This document shows positions 26,656 through 34,866 of a DNA stretch of 64,000 nucleotides, in pieces (position 1 is the stretch's first letter; each line of letters begins with the position of its first letter). The notes beneath the pieces are model-generated. The model was not told where the DNA came from. It made no database searches and worked only from the letters and a program-made list of their open reading frames with translations. Both the position numbers and the translations under genes were made by a program. Origin of the DNA: Actinocatenispora thailandica (GTDB lineage: Bacteria; Actinomycetota; Actinomycetes; Mycobacteriales; Micromonosporaceae); contig NZ_AP023355.1 of NCBI RefSeq assembly GCF_016865425.1, positions 2,540,198-2,604,197 on the forward strand, written 5' to 3'.

Positions 26656-26838
26656 GTTTGACCGGTGCGGCGGCTGTTGCCAGGCGGCTGACGGACCGGG
26701 TGCCACCCGGCCGGGCCGGAACTCGTGTCGGCCGCGCCGGTCCACCAGGTGCTGCCGCCTGCGTGCTCGGCTCCGGCTCTGGCAGGAGGTCCGGACCACG
26801 CCGTGATGGGCACGGGTCGGTCGCGTGGCGGTCTCGGT

Positions 26839-28842
26839 TCAGACAGCCCGATCCGGGGCCAGCGGCAGTAGCCGCACCCGGCCGAAGCCGAGGAGGATCA
26901 GCGGGTCCAGGTACCGCTCGCCGCGGCGCAGCCCCCAGTGCAGGCACGCCGACCGGCGGCAGCCGGGATGCCCGGCATCGAGGATGCCGATGCGTTGCCC
27001 GGCGGCGACGTGGTCACCGGGGTGGACCAGCGGTCGCACCGGTTGGTAGGTCGTGCGCAGGCCACCGGCGTGGTCGATGCTGACGACTCCGACACCGGCG
27101 ATGTGCCCGGCGAAGGTGACCACACCCGGGCCGGCGGCGAGCACCGGCACGCCGGCCGCGGCGCCAAGATCGACGCCCCGGTGGCCAGGCAACCAGCGTT
27201 CCGGCGGGGGGTCGAACGCCCGAACAACCGCCGGCGTGCCGGGCAGCGGCCAGCGGTATCCGGCGCGCGGTGCGGGCGTCGCCCCGGCCGGGCCACCGTG
27301 CGCCGGGCGCTGCGCTGCCAGCACACCGCAGATCGCCAGCGCTGCCACCGTCGCCACCGCGGCGATCCATCGGCCGCGAGCGGCCCGGGCCGGTCGCCCC
27401 GGGCGACGCAGCAGGCCGCGCACCCGTCCGGCGGGCCTGCTCGGGTGGGTCGGCGTCGCCCGGTCGGCGATCGAGTCCGGCCGGGACAGCACTTCGGAGC
27501 TGTGGTCCACCGCCCTTCGCCGGCGCTCCGGCAGTTGAAGGATGGCGGCGGTCCTGCCAGACGCGTCGGCGCCGCTCACTCTGCTCGTCGTGTCCGCGGC
27601 TCCGACCGGGTGCGTTTCGCCAGTGGCGGCACGACGACGATCGCGGCGGATCGCGAGGTCGACGACGACGGTCCGGGAATCCCCCGCCCGGACACCCCGG
27701 TCCGCCCTGGCTCCGCAGGTTCGCGCGGCATGGCTCGCGTCGGGCCGCGACGGTGCCGCCGTGACGTGTCCCGAGGGAGCCGCAGCGCCATGTCCTGACG
27801 GTGCCGCCGTGACGTGTCCCGAGGGGGCCGCAGCGCCATGGCCCGACGGCGCTGCGGTGTCGTGTCCCGAGGGCGCCGCAGTGTCGTGTCCCGAGCGCGC
27901 CGCACTGTCGTGCCGCGACGGATCCTTCGGGTGACGCGGCAACTGGCCGACTGCCCGGGGCCGCCGCACGACCGACCACCGCTCACGGTCAGGCCGTGCC
28001 GTGCCGGCCCCCCACGCCGCTGCCGCCTCGCCGGGTGGTGCGCCGGCGGGCGCCGCCTCCGCGCTGCGCGCCCGGGCGACCTCCGCGCTGCGCGCCCGGG
28101 CGGCCTCCGCGCTGCGCGCCCGGGCGACATTCGCGCCGGGCGAGACCACCGGTCTGTCCCGGGGCTGCGGGTGGTCCGGAACCACCGGTCGGTCCGCACC
28201 CTGCGGGTGGCGCGGAACCATGGGACGGATCGCTTCCCGCGCCACCACAGCGGGTCGTACGAGCCGTAGCCGGCGCGGGCCGTGCCGGGCCGGGCCGGCA
28301 CCGTTCGGGCGGGCCACGGCGCGCAGGGCCCGGTTGGGATCCCCGGACACCGCCCCGACTGTCCCGCCGAGCCGCACCGACGGCGCGGCCTCCCGCCTGG
28401 TCCCGTGGCGCGGCGACCAGAGTCGCCCCACCGGGAGCCGTTGCGCCCAGCGCCGCAGTGTCCCGGCCGGCTCGTCGGGTAGCGCCGGCACCAGCCGCGG
28501 CCGCAGCGGGATGTCCGGGGCGGCGATCCAATCGTCGCCCGCGGCCCAGCCCAGATCTGCCCAGCCCGATGTCGGCCGGTCGGGGCTGGACCGACACTCG
28601 CCTTGCCCTTGCCCTTGCCCTTGCCCTTGCCCTTGGCCTGGGCCGGCCGCCGTCGGTCGGCGTGTCGGCGGGCTGGCCGGATCCTGGGTGACGGTCCCGC
28701 GGCGGTGCGGGCTGGCATGTTGCGTTCGGTGCGTCGATCCGCTGATACGTCCCACCCGGGCAGCGTCGCCCCAAACGGCACCGGCCGCCACCACCTCATC
28801 GCAAACTGTGGATAACCACGGTGGCTGTGGACAACAAGCCAT
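26839..28842 (-). CDS. M23-family peptidase with long repeat-rich N-terminal region
   Basis: The C-terminal ~150 residues are an LytM/M23 domain: PLPGTPAVVRAFDPP, HRGVDLGAAAGVPVLAAGPG (HxxxD metal motif) and ACLHWGLRRGE, where Cys replaces the first His of the usual HxH. A membrane helix (WIAAVATVAALAICGVLAA) precedes it, so the domain faces outward. The remaining ~450 residues are Arg/Pro/Ala-rich and carry three repeat families (GQ dipeptides, ARARSAEA, TAAPSGH). M23 genes near rpsB are usual in actinomycetes but much shorter, so the start is very uncertain. A typical role is peptidoglycan cleavage or, if degenerate, binding. Confidence 0.8.
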   Translation of the reverse strand: MACCPQPPWLSTVCDEVVAAGAVWGDAARVGRISGSTHRTQHASPHRRGTVTQDPASPPTRRPTAAGPGQGQGQGQGQGQGECRSSPDRPTSGWADLGWAAGDDWIAAPDIPLRPRLVPALPDEPAGTLRRWAQRLPVGRLWSPRHGTRREAAPSVRLGGTVGAVSGDPNRALRAVARPNGAGPARHGPRRLRLVRPAVVAREAIRPMVPRHPQGADRPVVPDHPQPRDRPVVSPGANVARARSAEAARARSAEVARARSAEAAPAGAPPGEAAAAWGAGTARPDRERWSVVRRPRAVGQLPRHPKDPSRHDSAARSGHDTAAPSGHDTAAPSGHGAAAPSGHVTAAPSGHGAAAPSGHVTAAPSRPDASHAARTCGARADRGVRAGDSRTVVVDLAIRRDRRRAATGETHPVGAADTTSRVSGADASGRTAAILQLPERRRRAVDHSSEVLSRPDSIADRATPTHPSRPAGRVRGLLRRPGRPARAARGRWIAAVATVAALAICGVLAAQRPAHGGPAGATPAPRAGYRWPLPGTPAVVRAFDPPPERWLPGHRGVDLGAAAGVPVLAAGPGVVTFAGHIAGVGVVSIDHAGGLRTTYQPVRPLVHPGDHVAAGQRIGILDAGHPGCRRSACLHWGLRRGERYLDPLILLGFGRVRLLPLAPDRAV
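28056..28127. repeat. 24-bp tandem repeat inside the M23 gene
   Basis: Three nearly identical 24-bp units beginning cctccgcgctgcgcgcccgg at 28056, 28080 and 28104, differing at single positions. Read on the minus strand they encode ARARSAEA-type octapeptides in the predicted disordered stalk. The exactness argues for recent duplication. Confidence 0.9.
28601..28636. repeat. 6-bp tandem repeat encoding Gly-Gln
   Basis: Five copies of ccttgc plus one variant (28601-28636). On the minus strand this gives a run of alternating Gly-Gln near the N-terminus of the M23 protein. The period keeps the frame, so copy-number change would only lengthen or shorten the linker. Confidence 0.9.
28807..28834. 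promoter_or_regulatory. Two perfect DnaA-box sequences at the 5' end of the M23 gene
   Basis: tgtggataa (28807-28815) and tgtggacaa (28826-28834) are reverse complements of TTATCCACA and TTGTCCACA, both exact DnaA-box forms, in the same orientation and 19 bp apart. They fall inside the first codons of the longest M23 frame, which suggests that the real start is further downstream and that this is promoter DNA. DnaA or local replication control could act here. Nothing else resembles an origin: there is no dnaA, dnaN or AT-rich unwinding element. Confidence 0.45.
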
Positions 28843-28950
28843 GAAACGTGCAGCGGTGTGCTAAGGGTGCCGTCATGTGCCTGCCCACGGGGCCGGAGTC
28901 AGGTTCGACCGGGACCAGCCCGGGCCCGAACACCTGCGCGGCCCGCACCC

Positions 28951-29030
28951 GGGCCGAGAGCCGGGGAACCGCTTCGCTCGGGCCGAGAGCGGGGGAACCG
29001 CTTCGCTCGGGCCGAGAGCCGGAGAACCGC
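28951..29030. repeat. 29-bp direct repeat downstream of the DapC-like gene
   Basis: Three direct copies beginning gggccgagagc at 28951, 28980 and 29009. The first two are full 29-bp units with near identity; the third is partial and diverged. Arms such as gagcg/cgctc within a unit could form small hairpins. The array fills most of the 240 bp between two minus-strand genes and may terminate the upstream transcript. Confidence 0.85.
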
Positions 29031-29084
29031 CGCGCCCGGGCTGCCTGCCGGGCATCGGCCTCGCCCGGACCGGCGGCCCGGGCG

Positions 29085-30269
29085 CTAGCTGGCGAGGGTG
29101 CGCAACCGGTCCGCCGCCTCGGCGAGTACCTCGGGGCGCTTGGAGCAGGCGAACCGGACGACGCGCCGGCCTACCTCCTGGTTGTCGTAGAACACCTGGG
29201 TCGGCACCGCCACCACGCCGCACCGTTCGGGCAGCGCCCGGCAGAACTCGATCCCGTCCCGGCCGCCGAGCGCGCCGATGTCGGCGGTCAGGAAGTACGT
29301 GCCGGAGGAGGGGTGCACCCCGAAGCCCGCCTCGGCGAGCCCGGCGGCGAGCAGGTCCCGGCCGGCCTGCAGCCGGTCCCGCACCCCGGTCAGGTAGCTG
29401 GGCGGCAGCCGTAGCGCGACCGCGACGGCGGGCTGCAGCGGCCCGGCGTTGACGAAGGTCAGGAACTGCTTGACCCGCAGTACCGCCGAGACCAGCCGGG
29501 CGGGCCCGCTGGCCCAGCCGACCTTCCACCCGGTGCAGGAGAAGCTCTTGCCGGCCGAGGAGATGCGGATCGTGCGCTCCCACATGCCCGGCAGGGCGGC
29601 GAGGGGCACGTGCGGCGCGGCCGAGTCGATGAAGACCAGATGCTCGTACACCTCGTCGGTCACCGCGTACACGTCGTGTTCCTGGCACAGCTGCGCGATC
29701 AGCGAGAGTTCGGCCGGGGTGAACACCTTGCCGGTCGGGTTGTGCGGCGAGTTGAGCAGCAGCACCCGGGTGCGCGGGCCGAACGCGGCGCGCAACTCGT
29801 CCGGGTCGAAGGTGTAGCCGTCCGGCCCCGGCCGCAGGGTCACGGGTCGGCGCACCGCGTGCGCCAGCGCGATCGACGCCGCGTACGAGTCGTAGTAGGG
29901 CTCGAAGCAGACCACCTCGTCGCCGGTCTCGCACAGGCCGAGGATCGCCGCCGCGATCGCCTCGGTGGCCCCGGCGGTCACCACGATCTCGCCGTCCGGG
30001 TCGTACTCGAGGTGCCAGTCGCGCTGCTGCTGCTCGGCGATGGCGGCACGCAGTTCCGGTACTCCGGGCCCGGGCGGGTACTGGTTGTGCCCGTCCCGGA
30101 TCGCCGCGGTCGCGGCGGCGAGCATCTCCGCCGGCCCGTCGGTGTCCGGGAACCCCTGCCCGAGGTTGATCGCACCGGTACACACCGCGAGCGCCGACAT
30201 CTCGGCGAAGACTGTCGTGCCGAACTCGTGCATCCGCGCCACCAGCGGATCGGACCCTGTGCTCGTCAT
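29085..30269 (-). CDS. PLP aminotransferase, class I/II, DapC-like
   Basis: A 394-residue fold-type I aminotransferase. Visible are INLGQGFPDTDGP at the N-terminus, VTAGATEAIAAAILG, the Asn of LNSPHNPTGKVF, the PLP-Asp/Tyr in AVTDEVYEHLVF, the Schiff-base Lys in SSAGKSFSCTGWKVGW, and the C-terminal Arg in RRVVRFACSKR. Actinomycete relatives are annotated as N-succinyldiaminopimelate aminotransferase (lysine pathway) or as broad glutamine/kynurenine-type transaminases. The sequence alone does not decide. It stands as a single gene with repeats at its 3' side. Confidence 0.85.
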   Translation of the reverse strand: MTSTGSDPLVARMHEFGTTVFAEMSALAVCTGAINLGQGFPDTDGPAEMLAAATAAIRDGHNQYPPGPGVPELRAAIAEQQQRDWHLEYDPDGEIVVTAGATEAIAAAILGLCETGDEVVCFEPYYDSYAASIALAHAVRRPVTLRPGPDGYTFDPDELRAAFGPRTRVLLLNSPHNPTGKVFTPAELSLIAQLCQEHDVYAVTDEVYEHLVFIDSAAPHVPLAALPGMWERTIRISSAGKSFSCTGWKVGWASGPARLVSAVLRVKQFLTFVNAGPLQPAVAVALRLPPSYLTGVRDRLQAGRDLLAAGLAEAGFGVHPSSGTYFLTADIGALGGRDGIEFCRALPERCGVVAVPTQVFYDNQEVGRRVVRFACSKRPEVLAEAADRLRTLAS

Positions 30270-30397
30270 GGCGTCACCTTAGGGCGTGGCCGGTCGGTAC
30301 GCGCCGATCCTCGCTTCAGCCCCGGCCCGTACGGGCGGGTGCCGGCGCGGCGGCCGCGCCGACGGGCGCGGTGTCGGGTCGGCGCGGATCGGCCGGC

Positions 30398-30946
30398 TCA
30401 GCCGCCGGCCCGGTGCCGCGCGACGCGTACCCGGGTGGCGCACCGGGCCGAGCAGTAGCGCCGGGGGGAGCCCGCGCCGTGCGCGACGAACGGTGCGCCG
30501 CAGCCGGGTGCGGCGCACACCCCGCCGGGTGGTGCCTGCCGTTCGGCCAGCAGCACGGCGAGCGCCAGCCCGGACGAGGTGACGAACCACTCGCCCCAGC
30601 CGCCGTCGTCGTCCGCGTCGACGTGCAGGTGCCAGGCGGTACCGCCGTGCGAGGTGAGCCGGGGCGGCCCGGCGTGCCGGGCGAACAGGGCGTTGAGCGC
30701 GGCGGCCGCGGTGGTGGTGTCGGGCGCGGCGAACACGGCGGCCACCGGCTCGGCCGCGGCGCGCAGTTCGTCGAGGTCGGCCGGGGTGAGCCGGACGCCG
30801 GTCTCGCCGTGCTCGCCGAGCACGGCGGCGATTCGGCCGGCCGGGTCGGGTTCCGCGGAACGCAGCTCGACCAGCAGGTCGGCCGCCCGTTGCGCCGCGT
30901 CGGCCGGCGCCGACCCTGCCGTCCACCGGACTCCATCCATGCGCAT
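30398..30946 (-). CDS. CGNR zinc-finger putative transcriptional regulator
   Basis: A 182-residue protein of the CGNR family, named after a C-terminal treble-clef-like zinc finger. Here the Cys residues are in CAAPGCGAPF and RRYCSARCATRVRVARH. The N-terminal ~130 residues are the family's ABATE-like stress-sensing region. The zinc finger is thought to bind DNA. It is divergent from an MFS exporter gene with only 18 bp between the starts, a common pairing that suggests regulation of the transporter. ATG 30946 and ATG 30940 are both possible starts. Confidence 0.85.
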   Translation of the reverse strand: MRMDGVRWTAGSAPADAAQRAADLLVELRSAEPDPAGRIAAVLGEHGETGVRLTPADLDELRAAAEPVAAVFAAPDTTTAAAALNALFARHAGPPRLTSHGGTAWHLHVDADDDGGWGEWFVTSSGLALAVLLAERQAPPGGVCAAPGCGAPFVAHGAGSPRRYCSARCATRVRVARHRAGG

Positions 30947-30964
30947 CAGTGTAACGTCTAGTCG

Positions 30965-32452
30965 GTGAGAAGGCGTTACGGGCTGATCCGGTACCTCGCC
31001 GGCGCCACGGCGGCCCGCACCGGGGACGAGGCGTCCGGCCCCGCCCTGGTGCTGCTCGGCCTCGCCGCCACGGGCTCCACCTGGTCCGCCGGTCTGGTGA
31101 TCGGTGCCCTGACCGCCGCCACCGCCGCCGGTGGACCGGTCCTCGGCGCGGTACTGGACCGGGCCCGCCGGCCGCCCCGCGTCCTTGCCTACTGTCTGCT
31201 CGGTTACGGGGCGGGTCTGGTCCTGCTGACCGTGGCACTGGACGGCGCGCGGTGGTGGCCGCCGGTGCTCATCGCGGTCGCCGCCGGCGCCTTCGGTCCG
31301 GCGCTCAGCGCGGGGTGGAGTTCCCGGCTCCCGACGGTGCTGTCGGCGACCACGGTGCGGCGCGGCTACGCTGCCGATTCCGCATCGTTCGCGGTGGCGG
31401 CGCTCGTCGGACCGGCGCTGGCCGGGGTGCTCGCCGCCGCGTTGTACCCGACCGCGGCCGTGCTGTCCGCCGTGGCGCTGCTGCTCGTCGCGACACCGTT
31501 CGCGCTGCGCCTTCCGCGGCCCGCCATCCCGCCACCCGTCATCCCGGCGTGCCCCGTACCGGTCGCTCCGCCACGACACGAAGCCGCGCCCTCGTCGCTC
31601 GCCGCGCCGCCCTCGCATCCCGCGCCGCCGTCGCATCCCGCGCCGTCGCATCCCGTGCCGCCCTCGCAGCTCGCGCCGCCCTCGCATCCCGTGTCTTCGT
31701 CGCATCCCGTGCCGCCCTCGCATCCCGCGCCGCCGTCGCAGCTCGCGCCGTCGTCGGGGGGACCGCGGCGCGAGATGCGCGCGTTGCGAGCCGGCCGGCG
31801 GGCGCGGTCGAGACCGACCGGTCGGCCGGTACGGCACCGGTCGGAGGCGAACGAGTCGCTGGTGGCGGTGCTGCGGCGCGGTGCCCGGGCGGTGTTCGCC
31901 GACCCGGCCCTGCGGGCGGCGACGGTGGTGTCGGCGCTGTCGTACCTGGGTGTCGGCGCGGCCACGGTCGCGCTGCCGGTGCTCGGTGCCGCGCTGACCG
32001 GACGGCCCGGTGCCGGTGCCCTGCTGCTGGCCGTGACCGCGGGCGGGGCGTTGCTGTCGACCGCGGTGCTGTCTCGCCGCCCGGTACCGCTGGGTGCGCC
32101 GGCCCAGGTGGCGGCCGCGACGGCGGTGATGGGCGCGGGGTTTTCGGTCCTCGCCCTGGCCTGGTCGTGGCCGGTCGCCGTGGTCGGCGCGGCGGTGGTC
32201 GGACTGGGTGACGGGCCGCAACTGTCCGCGCTGCTGGAGATCCGGCATCGGGCCGCGGCGCCGGAGTTGCGCACTCAGATCTTCGCGGCCGGGGCGAGCG
32301 TCAAGCAGGCCGGCTACGCGGTGGGCGCCGCGTCCGCCGGCGTGGTCGCCGCCTCGTCGGCCCGGCCCGCCCTGGTGCTGGCGGTACTCGCGCAACTGGC
32401 CGCTCTGGCCGTTGCCGCGCCGTCCATCAATAGACGCGCGTCGATATCATGA
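30965..32452 (+). CDS. MFS transporter with a repeat-expanded central loop
   Basis: A 495-residue major facilitator protein. The first half has about six membrane helices (ALVLLGLAATGSTWSAGLVI, VLAYCLLGYGAGLVLLTVAL and others). The second half resumes near AVFADPALRAATVVSALSYLG and ends after VLAVLAQLAALAV. The cytoplasmic loop between them, about residues 190-290, holds PSHPxP repeats and a basic segment (RALRAGRRARSRPTGRPVRH). The substrate is unknown; the divergent CGNR regulator suggests a drug or metabolite exporter. GTG start at 30965. Confidence 0.88.
   Translation: MRRRYGLIRYLAGATAARTGDEASGPALVLLGLAATGSTWSAGLVIGALTAATAAGGPVLGAVLDRARRPPRVLAYCLLGYGAGLVLLTVALDGARWWPPVLIAVAAGAFGPALSAGWSSRLPTVLSATTVRRGYAADSASFAVAALVGPALAGVLAAALYPTAAVLSAVALLLVATPFALRLPRPAIPPPVIPACPVPVAPPRHEAAPSSLAAPPSHPAPPSHPAPSHPVPPSQLAPPSHPVSSSHPVPPSHPAPPSQLAPSSGGPRREMRALRAGRRARSRPTGRPVRHRSEANESLVAVLRRGARAVFADPALRAATVVSALSYLGVGAATVALPVLGAALTGRPGAGALLLAVTAGGALLSTAVLSRRPVPLGAPAQVAAATAVMGAGFSVLALAWSWPVAVVGAAVVGLGDGPQLSALLEIRHRAAAPELRTQIFAAGASVKQAGYAVGAASAGVVAASSARPALVLAVLAQLAALAVAAPSINRRASIS
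31603..31756. repeat. 18-bp tandem repeat in the MFS loop
   Basis: About eight imperfect units of roughly 18 bp (ccctcgcatcccgcgccg type), encoding PPSHPAP/PPSQLAP peptides. Units vary by 3-bp steps and single bases, always in frame. The array lies in the cytoplasmic loop between the two MFS halves. Confidence 0.88.
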
Positions 32453-32540
32453 CATCTCTGGGCGAACCGCTCTGTGGGGTCGCTCACGGTGGTGCACCGG
32501 TCTTTCGGCCCAGGGGGTCGGTGGCTTAGCGTGCCCGGTC

Positions 32541-33542
32541 GTGGCTACACACCGAGACAGCGGCCCCGCCGAGGCGGGTGCCTCGGCCTACCCGGGCCAG
32601 GCCTACCACGACGTCGACTATCCGACCGCCGGACCGGGGTACCCCGCCGGCCGGGACGGCGATCGGCGTTATGCGGAGCGGATCCCGCGCTACCCCGAGG
32701 CCCAGCAGCCGGACGCCGCGGAGCCCCCTGGCCGTCATCCCGGCGACCGGGACGAGCTGCGCCTGACCGACGAGGACGGGGTGCCGGCCCGACCGGTCGA
32801 GTCGCCGACCACGGCCTATCAGCCGGTGTCATCGGCTGCTCCGGGGCAGTCGGCGGCACCGCACAATGCCGCCCAGCACCAGACCCCGGCGCAACACCAG
32901 ACCCCCGCGCAACACCAGACCCCCGGCCAACGCCAGGCTCCCGCGCAGCCCCAGGCTCCCGCGCAGCCCCAGGGTGTCGGACAGCAGCCGGCCACCCCGC
33001 ATCAGGCCGGCGCCGCCGGCCCAGCCGGCGCGCAGCCGCAGTTCGGCCAGCCCGGACCGACCCCCCAGCCGGCGCCCGCCGGGCAGCCCGGTGCGGCCGG
33101 ACAGCCGGCCCACCAGTCGGTTCAGCAGCCGGCGTCACCGCAGGGCAACGCGGCGCTGTCCGACCTGCTGCACGAGCCGACCCAGCTCACCGAGCAGGTG
33201 CCGGTCTATCCGGGTGGTGGCGGTACCGATGCCGGCACCGTGCACCGCGCGCACGCGCAGCTGGCCTGGTTGTTCGGTTCGCTCGCGATCCTGTTCGACA
33301 TTCCGATCGCGGTCGTGCTGGTGCGCTCGCTGATGAGCAACGGCGTGGTGGTCGGCGGGGTGGTGTCCGGCCTCTTGCTGCTGCCGGGCCTGCCGTTGCT
33401 CGCCGCCGGGTTCTACCAGCTGTTCTCCGGACGCATCGCGGTACGGTCGGGCGAAGGGCTCGCGGCCCTGTCCCGCCGCCCGGTCGCCCTGCTGTTCGCC
33501 GGCGTCCTGCTGGTGCTCGCCGGTGCGATGGCAGCCGGCTGA
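32541..33542 (+). CDS. Hypothetical membrane protein with Q/P-rich repeat N-terminus
   Basis: A 333-residue protein of unknown function. Residues 1-105 are acidic/Tyr-Pro-rich. About 110-150 hold HQTPAQ-type repeats. The rest of the N-terminal two thirds is Pro/Gln/Ala-rich and likely disordered. The last ~100 residues form three membrane helices (WLFGSLAILFDIPIAVVLV, VSGLLLLPGLPLLAAGFYQL, ALLFAGVLLVLAGAMAAG). The GTG at 32541 is the first plausible start after the MFS gene. The layout resembles small actinomycete membrane proteins with cytoplasmic tails, but I recognise no family. Confidence 0.65.
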   Translation: MATHRDSGPAEAGASAYPGQAYHDVDYPTAGPGYPAGRDGDRRYAERIPRYPEAQQPDAAEPPGRHPGDRDELRLTDEDGVPARPVESPTTAYQPVSSAAPGQSAAPHNAAQHQTPAQHQTPAQHQTPGQRQAPAQPQAPAQPQGVGQQPATPHQAGAAGPAGAQPQFGQPGPTPQPAPAGQPGAAGQPAHQSVQQPASPQGNAALSDLLHEPTQLTEQVPVYPGGGGTDAGTVHRAHAQLAWLFGSLAILFDIPIAVVLVRSLMSNGVVVGGVVSGLLLLPGLPLLAAGFYQLFSGRIAVRSGEGLAALSRRPVALLFAGVLLVLAGAMAAG

Positions 33543-33780
33543 TCCGCCGACCGCCCGGCCGCTCGCCGGTCGCCGCGCCGGCTGCGTACACTTGACCCTC
33601 GGCGACCGTATCGCCGTGTCCGGGTGAGCTACCCGGGCGCTGGACATGGTCGACCTCGCGTGCCCGTCACCGTCACCACAGCGTCACGGTGGGCGCCGAC
33701 TCCCTGGTCCCGCGACAGCGGGCACCGAGCGGACATCGGGCACCAGGGCGGTGATCACCGATCGCCGCGACAACCAGGGA

Positions 33781-33799
33781 GTGCGGGCGTGCCCCGCAC
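33781..33799 (+). promoter_or_regulatory. Hairpin just upstream of rpsB
   Basis: gtgcggg (33781-33787) pairs with cccgcac (33793-33799) around a 5-base loop, ending 19 bases before the rpsB GTG and just before its AGGAG. In this position it could gate ribosome binding, as in S2 autoregulation known for rpsB mRNAs. The full 276-bp gap before rpsB contains no gene; a TACACT hexamer near 33586 could be a -10 element. Confidence 0.4.
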
Positions 33800-33818
33800 A
33801 CGATGTGAGGAGAGCTCA

Positions 33819-34709
33819 GTGGCCGTCGTCACGATGCGACAGCTCCTGGAGAGCGGAGTCCACTTCGGGCACCAGACCCGTCGCTGGAACCCGAAGATGA
33901 AGCGGTACATCTTCACCGACCGCAACGGCATCTACATCATCGACCTGCGGCAGACCCTCGACTACATCGAGAAGGCGTACGAGTTCGTCAAGAACACCGT
34001 CGCCAGCGGGGGCAACGTGCTGTTCGTCGGGACGAAGAAGCAGGCGCAGGAGGCGATCGCCGAGCAGGCGACCCGCGTCGGCATGCCGTACGTCAACCAC
34101 CGCTGGCTGGGCGGCATGCTCACCAACTTCAACACGGTGCACAAGCGGCTGCAGCGGATGAAGGAGCTGGAGTCGATCGAGCAGATCGGTGCCGACCAGG
34201 GTCTGACCAAGAAGGAGCGGCTCTCGCTCGAACGGGAGAAGACCAAGCTGGAGCGCACCCTCGGCGGTCTGCGCGACATGCAGAAGGTGCCGTCGGCGAT
34301 CTGGGTGGTGGACACCAAGAAGGAGCACATCGCCGTCGACGAGGCTCGCAAGCTGGGCATCCCGGTCATCGCGATCCTCGACACCAACTGTGACCCGGAC
34401 GAGGTCGACTACCCGATCCCGGGCAACGACGACGCGATCCGGTCCGCCACGCTGCTGACCCAGGTGATCGCCACCGCGGCCGCCGACGGGCAGATCGCCC
34501 GGGCCGGTGCCGCGCTGGGTGACACCGAGAAGCCGGCCACCACCGGCGCCTCCGCCGAGCCGCTCGCCGAGTGGGAGCGGGAGCTGCTGGAGAACCCGGC
34601 CGCCGGGCAGACCGCGGAGGCCGCTGCCGAGCAGCCCGCGGCCGAGGCGCCCGCCGCCGAGAAGCCGGCCGAGTCCGGTGACGACGCCAAGGCCGGCGCC
34701 GACTCCTGA
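33819..34709 (+). CDS. rpsB: 30S ribosomal protein S2
   Basis: A 296-residue S2. The conserved body has [59 protein letters not shown], and [20 protein letters not shown]. The C-terminal ~50 residues are an Ala/Glu-rich tail, usual in actinomycetes. GTG 33819 has GAGGAGAG upstream and gives the expected N-terminus. It leads the rpsB-tsf-pyrH-frr-cdsA cluster. Confidence 0.98.
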   Translation: MAVVTMRQLLESGVHFGHQTRRWNPKMKRYIFTDRNGIYIIDLRQTLDYIEKAYEFVKNTVASGGNVLFVGTKKQAQEAIAEQATRVGMPYVNHRWLGGMLTNFNTVHKRLQRMKELESIEQIGADQGLTKKERLSLEREKTKLERTLGGLRDMQKVPSAIWVVDTKKEHIAVDEARKLGIPVIAILDTNCDPDEVDYPIPGNDDAIRSATLLTQVIATAAADGQIARAGAALGDTEKPATTGASAEPLAEWERELLENPAAGQTAEAAAEQPAAEAPAAEKPAESGDDAKAGADS

Positions 34710-34741
34710 TCCGCCGCCCGACGTGGCGCATGATCGACACC

Positions 34742-34775
34742 CGGGCACCGGCACCGAACGCGGTGTCGGTGCCCG
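34742..34775 (+). terminator. Hairpin between rpsB and tsf (attenuator-like)
   Basis: cgggcaccg (34742-34750) pairs perfectly with cggtgcccg (34767-34775). An inner gcaccg/cggtgt stem closes on a small aacg loop. It lies 33 bp after the rpsB stop and 91 bp before tsf. There is no T-run, which is usual in high-GC actinomycetes. Such a site can lower tsf expression relative to rpsB. Confidence 0.55.
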
Positions 34776-34866
34776 AACGTTGTGGCCGGCCGGTGCGCTG
34801 CCGCACCGGCGACCCGCGTCGGGCCCGTCAACGTACCCAGACTTCCGCTGAACCAGAGAGAGAACA

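Noticed and set aside
28807-28834. DnaA boxes considered as a replication origin
   Set aside because: Only two boxes, no AT-rich unwinding region, and no dnaA, dnaN, gyrB or parAB nearby.
28951-29030. 29-bp repeats considered as a CRISPR array
   Set aside because: Repeats are head-to-tail with no spacers, and no cas gene is present.
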